A DNA stretch of 7,922 nt from Alphaproteobacteria bacterium (lineage in GTDB: Bacteria; Pseudomonadota; Alphaproteobacteria; Caulobacterales; Caulobacteraceae). Numbering within the stretch: the first letter of the stretch is position 1; every line of letters begins with the position of its first letter. Where the stretch lies: contig JAHINZ010000133.1 in assembly GCA_018895795.1 (NCBI GenBank), forward strand, positions 1 through 7,922, written 5' to 3'. The notes beneath the pieces are model-generated. The model had not been told where the DNA came from. It saw only the letters and a program-made list of their open reading frames with translations, and did no database searches. The translations under genes were made by a program, and so were the position numbers. This document shows, piece by piece, positions 1 to 3,572 of this stretch.

Positions 1-309
1 CGAGCCCTCGCAGGCGGCGAGCGAGCGGCTGACCTCATAGGCGAAGTCGACGTGGCCGGGGGTGTCCATCAGGTTGAGGATATAGGTCTCGCCGTCGTCG
101 GCCTTGTATTCCAGACGCACGGTCTGGGCCTTGATGGTGATGCCGCGCTCCTTCTCGATGTCCATGTTGTCGAGAACCTGGGCGCTCATCTCGCGCGCGG
201 TCAGGCCGCCGGTCTCCTGGATCAGGCGGTCGGACAGCGTGCTCTTGCCGTGGTCGATATGGGCCACGATGGAGAAATTACGGATCTTGTCGAGCGGCGT
301 AGAAGTCAT
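1..309 (-). CDS. lepA: Elongation factor 4 (LepA), N-terminal fragment
   Basis: This is the first 103 codons of the ribosome-associated GTPase EF4/LepA; the rest lies beyond the window edge. LepA belongs to the EF-G-like translational GTPases and has been linked to back-translocation and 30S biogenesis. Visible GTPase motifs are the P-loop AHIDHGKST (residues 16-24), the switch I segment ERGITIKAQ (54-62) and the G3 motif DTPGH (82-86). The stretches DNMDIEKERGITIKAQ and DFAYEVSRSLAACEG match LepA rather than EF-G or TypA. The start is the ATG at 309. No Shine-Dalgarno sequence precedes it, and a GCTAGA-like -10 element lies 8-15 bases upstream, so the mRNA may be leaderless. It is transcribed divergently from eipA. 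The family assignment is very secure; the leaderless idea is inference. Confidence 0.96.
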   Translation of the reverse strand, partial: MTSTPLDKIRNFSIVAHIDHGKSTLSDRLIQETGGLTAREMSAQVLDNMDIEKERGITIKAQTVRLEYKADDGETYILNLMDTPGHVDFAYEVSRSLAACEGS

Positions 310-316
310 GCGCCCG

Positions 317-324
317 CGTCTAGC
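317..324 (-). promoter_or_regulatory. Candidate -10 element of lepA
   Basis: Read on the minus strand, GCTAGACG resembles the Caulobacter housekeeping -10 consensus GCTANAWC in six of eight positions. It would place the transcription start at or one or two bases before the lepA ATG. No convincing -35 element is seen at the expected distance, so this is a weak call. Confidence 0.3.
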
Positions 325-384
325 ACATTTGGGCCGTTTCGCGAGAGGGCGATCGCCGGTGGCGGCCGCCGGGTTTCCTCATGC

Positions 385-399
385 TTAACCGAACCTTAA
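385..399 (+). promoter_or_regulatory. CtrA binding box upstream of eipA
   Basis: TTAACCGAACCTTAA is an exact match to the full CtrA box TTAA-N7-TTAA, in an otherwise very GC-rich intergenic region. It ends 67 bases before the eipA ATG at 467. If the box sits near -35, as at many CtrA-activated promoters, transcription would start near 425-430, downstream of the alternative upstream ATG at 425. CtrA is the master cell-cycle response regulator of Caulobacter and relatives. In Brucella abortus, eipA has been reported to be directly activated by CtrA. Control of this copy is inference from the match and position. Confidence 0.8.
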
Positions 400-466
400 A
401 GCCAGGCGCCGCAAACCGGTCCCAATGGGCTGCGAGAGTGGCGCCACGCATTTCGAGAGGCCGAGC

Positions 467-1075
467 ATGGACCGTCGCAAGTTGATTCTGTCGGGCATGG
501 CCGCAGCGGGCGCCTCGGCGACCTCCGCGGCCCTGGCTCAGGACGCGCCTTCCAACGGCTCGACCACGCCGGCCTATGACACCGGCGTCGCCCAGACCTA
601 TTCGGCCGACGAGATGATCCGCGCCACCTCCGATTTCCTGGGGGTCACGGCCGAGAGCGCCGGCGCCGCGATCGAGAAGGTGTTCCGCGAAAAGGGCCAG
701 CCCACCGGCTATATCGCCGGCGAGGAAGGCTCGGGCGCCATCGCCGTGGGCCTGCGCTATGGCCGCGGCCTGCTGTATATGAAGGGGCGGCCGACCCTCG
801 AGACCTTCTGGCAGGGGCCGTCCATCGGCTGGGACTGGGGCGGCAACGCCAGCCGGGTGTTCACCCTGTGCTACAATCTGCAATATCCCGACGCGATCTT
901 CCGCCGCTTCCCGGGTGTCGAGGGCACCGCCTATCTGATCGGCGGCCTGGGCGTGAACTATCAGAAGGCCGACGACATCATCCTGGCCCCGATCCGGGCC
1001 GGCGTGGGTTTGCGCCTGGGGGCCAATATCGGCTATCTCGGCTACAGCCGGAAGCGGCGCTACCTGCCGTTCTAG
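467..1075 (+). CDS. eipA: EipA-family periplasmic envelope protein (DUF1134)
   Basis: This 202-aa exported protein belongs to the alphaproteobacterial DUF1134 family. The characterised member, Brucella EipA, is a small periplasmic beta-barrel protein needed for envelope stress resistance and virulence; its biochemical activity is unknown. The N-terminus MDRRKLILSG followed by an Ala-rich stretch and ALA|QD (cleavage after about residue 24) is a signal peptide, and the RR pair gives it a Tat-like look. The mature domain (about 35-202) is rich in Gly and aromatic beta-strand segments such as GPSIGWDWGG and GTAYLIGGLGVNY, as in the family. The ATG at 467 was chosen because GAGAGG lies 7 bases upstream and the signal peptide then begins at residue 1. 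The in-frame ATG at 425 would bury it behind 14 residues. A CtrA box lies upstream and a hairpin overlaps the stop codon. Family is secure; function in this organism is inferred. Confidence 0.93.
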   Translation: MDRRKLILSGMAAAGASATSAALAQDAPSNGSTTPAYDTGVAQTYSADEMIRATSDFLGVTAESAGAAIEKVFREKGQPTGYIAGEEGSGAIAVGLRYGRGLLYMKGRPTLETFWQGPSIGWDWGGNASRVFTLCYNLQYPDAIFRRFPGVEGTAYLIGGLGVNYQKADDIILAPIRAGVGLRLGANIGYLGYSRKRRYLPF

Positions 1076-1110
1076 AGCACTGGCCTGACTGCGCCTGGCC
1101 GGTGCTCTAG
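1072..1110 (+). terminator. Strong hairpin overlapping the eipA stop codon
   Basis: Two 14-base arms (1072-1085 and 1097-1110) beginning CTAGAGCAC and ending GTGCTCTAG pair with a single G-U wobble around an 11-base loop. The TAG stop of eipA lies in the left arm. No clean U-run follows on either strand, so it is not a textbook intrinsic terminator. It sits between convergent genes and may act as a bidirectional end, an mRNA-stabilising 3' structure, or part of a dispersed repeat. Confidence 0.5.
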
Positions 1111-1124
1111 AGGTTGGGTTTGGC

Positions 1125-1168
1125 GCATTTTCTTCACGCGAACCGGGCTCCACTTCGCTCGAAAATGC
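1125..1168. repeat. Intergenic palindromic repeat, GCATTTTC...GAAAATGC type
   Basis: GCATTTTC (1125-1132) and GAAAATGC (1161-1168) are perfect inverted arms, and inside them GCGAA (1138-1142) and TTCGC (1154-1158) pair again. The core CACGCGAACCGG and CCACTTCGCTCGAAAA resembles a short interspersed palindrome that I recall from many alphaproteobacterial intergenic regions, often next to CTAGAGC sequences as here. It directly abuts the yqhA stop codon. Membership in a dispersed family rests on recall, since no second copy lies in this window. Confidence 0.5.
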
Positions 1169-1169
1169 T

Positions 1170-1697
1170 TCAGTGCTTGGTGACCTTGCTGTTGAGCCAG
1201 TCCATCAGGGCCAGCAGCACGCCTGAAACGACGAAGGACAGGTGAACCAACACCAGCCACAGCAGGCGGGGCTGGTCGATCGGCGTGTTCAGTTCGCTGA
1301 GCTTCAGGAAGGCCTTGAGCAGGGCGATGGCCGAGATCGCCACGATCGAGGCGATCAGCTTCATCTTCAGGCCCGAAAAATCGACCGTGCCCATCCATTC
1401 GGGCCGATCCTCGTGCGCGCCGGTGTCGATCTTGGAGACGAAATTTTCGTAGCCCGACAGGGTGACGATCACCAGAAGATTGGCCGCCAGCGACAGGTCG
1501 ATCAGCGACAGGGCCAGCAGGATCGCATCCTCCGGCGTCATGCTCAGCACGTGCGGCAGTTCGTGGAACAGTTCCTGGAAGAACACCACCAGCAGAGCGC
1601 ACAGGGCGATCACCAGGCCGACATAGAACGGGGCCATCAGCCAGCGCGAGGCGAACAGCCCGCGCTCCAGCATCAGTTCCAGACGGGGCTTGAGCAT
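1170..1697 (-). CDS. yqhA: UPF0114 (YqhA-family) inner membrane protein
   Basis: This 175-aa integral membrane protein belongs to UPF0114 (TIGR00645), whose E. coli member YqhA has about 164 residues. Its function is not established. Four hydrophobic segments are seen at about 20-40, 57-80, 111-132 and 144-166. Family signatures are FASRWLMAPFYVGL (15-28), FFQELFHELP (39-48), the motif SGYENFVSKID (81-91) and LKMKLIASIVAISAI (110-124). The ATG at 1697 is preceded by AAGGA with a 9-base spacer. It lies 93 bases downstream of msrA on the same strand and could be read from the same transcript. A palindrome in that gap (1716-1738) suggests it may have its own regulated promoter. The C-terminus meets an intergenic repeat facing convergent eipA. 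Family is secure; role is unknown. Confidence 0.92.
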   Translation of the reverse strand: MLKPRLELMLERGLFASRWLMAPFYVGLVIALCALLVVFFQELFHELPHVLSMTPEDAILLALSLIDLSLAANLLVIVTLSGYENFVSKIDTGAHEDRPEWMGTVDFSGLKMKLIASIVAISAIALLKAFLKLSELNTPIDQPRLLWLVLVHLSFVVSGVLLALMDWLNSKVTKH

Positions 1698-1715
1698 CGG
1701 CGAATCCTTGGCGTC

Positions 1716-1738
1716 GAAGATGGTACTTCACCATATTC
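1716..1738. promoter_or_regulatory. Operator-like palindrome upstream of yqhA
   Basis: GAA (1716-1718), ATGGT (1720-1724), ACCAT (1730-1734) and TTC (1736-1738) form a 23-bp near-symmetric inverted repeat, with unpaired positions only at one base per arm and a 5-base centre. It lies 19-41 bases upstream of the yqhA ATG, just above the Shine-Dalgarno sequence, where a dimeric repressor site or a leader hairpin would be expected. No regulator is identifiable from the window. Confidence 0.4.
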
Positions 1739-1790
1739 GCCGGGATCTCGCGATGGCCTGATGACGGCGGGGGCGCCTTAGGCGCGACGC

Positions 1791-2390
1791 TCAGCCGCCC
1801 CAGACCTGCTTGAGCCGCAGGTCGCGACCGCAACCGATGCGGTAAGCCTGATAGTTCAGCGCGTGCCGCTTGGCATAGTCGCGGTGGTAGTCCTCGGCCG
1901 GCCAGAAGGTCTTCAGGTCGAGGATCGGGGCAGCCATCTTGCCGGTCTTCAGCCGCTTGGCGGCCTCGGCGCGGGACTTCTCGGCGATCTGGCGCTGCTC
2001 GGGCCCATCGACGAACACGGCGGGGCGGTAGGACGGCCCCCGGTCGCAGAACTGGCCGCCGTCATCGGTGGGGTCGACCAGCTTCCAGTACTTGTAGAGC
2101 AGGAAACCGTAGTCGAGCTTGGCCGGGTCAAAGGTGACGCGCACCGACTCGTAGTGGCCGCTGCGCTCGCTGGTGACATCGCCATAGGTGGGATGGTCGA
2201 CGTGGCCGCCGGTGTAGCCGGACTCGACTTTCAACACGCCAGGCACGCCCTGCATGTCGTGCTCCATGCACCAGAAGCAGCCGCCGGCGAACACGGCGGT
2301 GGCGATCTTGGGCTTGGCGGGCGCGGCCGCCAGGGCGGGAAAAGCCGCCAGGGCGATGAAAGCGGCGATCAGGCTCAGCAGGCGGCGCAT
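1791..2390 (-). CDS. msrA: Exported peptide methionine-(S)-sulfoxide reductase
   Basis: This 199-aa MsrA reduces the S epimer of methionine sulfoxide, free or in proteins. The catalytic motif GGCFWCME lies at residues 36-43, with Cys38 as the expected nucleophile; Glu81 in GHYESV and the HPTYGDVTS segment are typical of the family. A likely resolving cysteine is Cys187 in RIGCGRD. The DPTDDGGQFCDRGPSYRP segment (106-123) is the variant loop in which a further cysteine (Cys115) appears. Residues 1-21 (MRRLLSLIAAFIALAAFPALA) are a clear Sec signal peptide ending ALA|A, so the enzyme should act in the periplasm rather than the cytosol. AAAGGA lies 7-8 bases before the ATG at 2390. It sits 67 bases downstream of the ACT-like pair on the same strand. 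Enzyme identity is secure; localisation is a strong prediction. Confidence 0.95.
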   Translation of the reverse strand: MRRLLSLIAAFIALAAFPALAAAPAKPKIATAVFAGGCFWCMEHDMQGVPGVLKVESGYTGGHVDHPTYGDVTSERSGHYESVRVTFDPAKLDYGFLLYKYWKLVDPTDDGGQFCDRGPSYRPAVFVDGPEQRQIAEKSRAEAAKRLKTGKMAAPILDLKTFWPAEDYHRDYAKRHALNYQAYRIGCGRDLRLKQVWGG

Positions 2391-2457
2391 TGGAGATCCT
2401 TTGGCAACGACCCGCGGGCGGGCCTTCGTCCTAGATACGTCCGCGCGCGGCGTTTGG

Positions 2458-2757
2458 TTACGCCCGCCAGCCGAAACCGACGCCGCGCACCGACGGACAG
2501 GCCGCCAGGCGCGCCGCCAGGCTCTGGGCGCGGTCCTCGCCCTGGTCGTCGATCTCCAGGCGAATGGTCAAGATCTGGCCGTCGGGCGCGGCGGTCAGGG
2601 CGCGCAGGCGGGTCTGCTGGACGCCGGCCACGCCCAACACCCGCATCAGGGCGTCGGGGGTGTCCTCGGCGGTGACGAGGAACAGCCGTCGGCGATCTTC
2701 GACCAATTTGGCCGCGCCGAATTTGTCCTCGCCCGGTTTGTCGGGGTCCGGTGTCAC
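2458..2757 (-). CDS. Small ACT-like protein, second of a tandem pair
   Basis: This 99-aa protein of unknown function begins with GTG at 2757, sharing the four bases GTGA with the stop codon of the preceding gene. That overlap decides the start and implies translational coupling. The predicted order is strand (RRLFLVTAED), helix (DALMRVLGVAGV), two strands (LRALTAAPDG, QILTIRLEID), helix (EDRAQSLAARLAACPSV) and strand (GVGFGW), which fits a beta-alpha-beta-beta-alpha-beta ACT-like ferredoxin fold. It aligns with its neighbour through GQI, a Gly 11 residues later and LAAxPxV, so the two are paralogues. The N-terminal 25 residues are charged and probably disordered. A longer reading to 2910 overlaps the neighbour and has a low-complexity Arg/Pro start, so it was rejected. 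ACT domains often bind amino acids; a ligand cannot be read from the sequence. Confidence 0.75.
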   Translation of the reverse strand: MTPDPDKPGEDKFGAAKLVEDRRRLFLVTAEDTPDALMRVLGVAGVQQTRLRALTAAPDGQILTIRLEIDDQGEDRAQSLAARLAACPSVRGVGFGWRA

Positions 2758-3050
2758 GGACGCACCCACTGATGCTCGACGCTGGCCGAGCTGACGCCGG
2801 GCCAGGCGGCGAGGTCGCGGGCCAGCAGGCGGGCGGCCTGGTCGCCCAGGTGGCGGACGCGCAAGCTGGCCTCGACGATCTGGCCGACCGGCTTGAGGGT
2901 CAGGTTGCACAGCTCGGCGCCGCTGTCGGCCAGGCCCTGGCGCACGGCGTCCAGCGCGCTGTGGGCGTCCTGGGCGGCCAGCAACAGCTGGTGAACGGTG
3001 ACGCCGTCGTCGTCACTGTGGAAGGCGGGTGGTGAAGGCAGGTAGCTCAT
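2754..3050 (-). CDS. Small ACT-like protein, first of a tandem pair
   Basis: This 98-aa protein of unknown function begins at the ATG at 3050; the only possible Shine-Dalgarno sequence (GGGGA) is about 11 bases upstream. After a loose N-terminus, residues 18-96 show strand (VHQLLLAAQD), helix (SALDAVRQGLADSGAEL), two strands (CNLTLKP, QIVEASLRVR), helix (DQAARLLARDLAAWPGV) and strand (SASVEHQWV), compatible with a single ACT-like domain. There is no enzyme domain, signal peptide or membrane segment. It overlaps the next gene by four bases (GTGA), and that gene encodes a paralogue of nearly the same length, so a heterodimer or two-chain ACT unit is possible. A strong terminator at 3102-3135 isolates it from the upstream small gene. 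It could instead resemble acetolactate synthase small-subunit ACT domains; that is inference. Confidence 0.78.
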   Translation of the reverse strand: MSYLPSPPAFHSDDDGVTVHQLLLAAQDAHSALDAVRQGLADSGAELCNLTLKPVGQIVEASLRVRHLGDQAARLLARDLAAWPGVSSASVEHQWVRP

Positions 3051-3101
3051 TGGATGTCTCAGTCCCCTCTGGGTGGTGGAAGGACCGACGAAACGCGCAA
3101 C

Positions 3102-3135
3102 AAAAAACCCCGCTCCTTTCGGAAGCGGGGCTTTT
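3102..3135 (-). terminator. Intrinsic terminator of the 45-aa gene
   Basis: On the minus strand a stem with arms AGCGGGG and CCCCGCT, extended by CC/GG around a GAAA-type loop, is followed by six T. It begins 33 bases after the stop codon of the gene at 3168-3305. The plus-strand reading also ends in CTTTT, so it may work in both directions, but no plus-strand gene precedes it. Confidence 0.85.
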
Positions 3136-3167
3136 GAAGATCTTGCGATCCGTCGGCTGCGTTCAGT

Positions 3168-3305
3168 CTATCTCGCGCGCCGTTGCCCCGTCCGTACTGG
3201 AACGGTTTTAATCTGGTTCCACATCATGGTCGCGGCGCACGACATCGCCACGACGGCGGTAAAGCCGGTCGCGAAAACGATGTTGAGGACGAGGTGCGAA
3301 ACCAT
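3168..3305 (-). CDS. Predicted 45-aa single-pass membrane protein
   Basis: I do not recognise a family. The 45-aa product has one hydrophobic segment at about residues 5-29 (LVLNIVFATGFTAVVAMSCA and following residues). A short tail follows with Lys33, Arg38, Arg42, Arg43 and Arg45, so by the positive-inside rule the C-terminus should face the cytoplasm. Support for a real gene comes from its surroundings: a candidate promoter at 3337-3365, AAGGAG at 3319-3324 and an intrinsic terminator 33 bases after the TAG stop. The weak point is the 13-base gap between AAGGAG and ATG, which is longer than usual. A reading extended upstream to 3449 would add an Arg/Pro-rich N-terminus and run through the promoter, so it was not used. 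The unit could also be a small RNA. Confidence 0.55.
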   Translation of the reverse strand: MVSHLVLNIVFATGFTAVVAMSCAATMMWNQIKTVPVRTGQRRAR

Positions 3306-3318
3306 GGGGACCCAAGAA

Positions 3319-3324
3319 CTCCTT
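3319..3324 (-). promoter_or_regulatory. Ribosome binding site of the 45-aa gene
   Basis: AAGGAG on the minus strand is a near-complete Shine-Dalgarno match, one of the best in the window. Its 13-base spacing to the ATG at 3305 is long, but no other sensible in-frame start lies closer. Confidence 0.5.
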
Positions 3325-3336
3325 GCGAGCTGTCTA

Positions 3337-3365
3337 GAGGTAGCGTGGGCGTGGGCTTTGCGCAA
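3337..3365 (-). promoter_or_regulatory. Candidate promoter of the 45-aa gene
   Basis: On the minus strand, GCTACCTC (3337-3344) fits the Caulobacter -10 pattern GCTANAWC apart from one core position and one W. TTGCGCA (3359-3365) lies 14 bases upstream where a TTGACGS -35 is expected, but matches only its TTG well. Transcription would start near 3330, a few bases before AAGGAG. Confidence 0.35.
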
Positions 3366-3478
3366 GACCTTGCCGCTTAGACGGGCGATCGGGCGCGGTT
3401 GTGGGCGGATTGTTCGAAGCTTGGGCTTGGGTGTCTGGATTCTGGACACTTGCCCCCTACGGACCGCTGTCGCGGTCG

Positions 3479-3564
3479 TCTTCCCCCGGAGGGGGAAGAT
3501 GAGGGTCAGTGCGTTTTCATCTTCCCCCTCCGGGGGAGGAGCGCCGAAGGCGCGGAGGGGGCGA
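3479..3564. repeat. GC-rich palindromic (REP-like) element after pheT
   Basis: Two copies of the motif CTTCCCCC(T)CCGG in opposite orientation form a perfect 15-bp inverted repeat (3486-3500 and 3519-3533) around an 18-base spacer. The first copy is itself a hairpin (TCTTCCCCC, GGA, GGGGGAAGA at 3479-3499). The right half adds GCGCC-GAA-GGCGC (3541-3553) and a closing GGAGGGGG. It begins 9 bases beyond the pheT stop codon. The layout resembles the short palindromes dispersed between Caulobacter genes. It could stabilise the 3' end of the pheST mRNA or slow transcription; there is no U-run for a classic terminator. The rest of the gap between the 45-aa gene and pheT (3366-3478) holds only a small GTGTC/GACAC palindrome. 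Confidence 0.65.
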
Positions 3565-3572
3565 GTCTTGTA

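Noticed and set aside
320..1153. Minus-strand frame of 277 codons across eipA
   Set aside because: It is antisense to eipA, contains no family motif, and would cross both the CtrA box and the terminal hairpin.
1702..1706. GANTC (CcrM) site between the yqhA ribosome binding site and start
   Set aside because: A five-base degenerate site is expected by chance at this frequency, and others occur in coding sequence nearby (for example 7436-7440).
1773..1785. GCGCC-TTA-GGCGC mini-hairpin after msrA
   Set aside because: The stem is only five bases with a three-base loop and no T-run, too weak to call a terminator in DNA this GC-rich.
1072..1833. Minus-strand frame of 253 codons overlapping yqhA in another frame
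   Set aside because: The Arg/Gly/Ala-rich translation lacks hydrophobic segments; the overlapping 175-aa frame is a clear YqhA.
2458..2910. Extended start for the second ACT-like gene
   Set aside because: The added residues are Arg/Pro/Gly-rich and overlap the neighbouring gene by over 150 bases. The GTG at 2757 with a four-base overlap is far more plausible.
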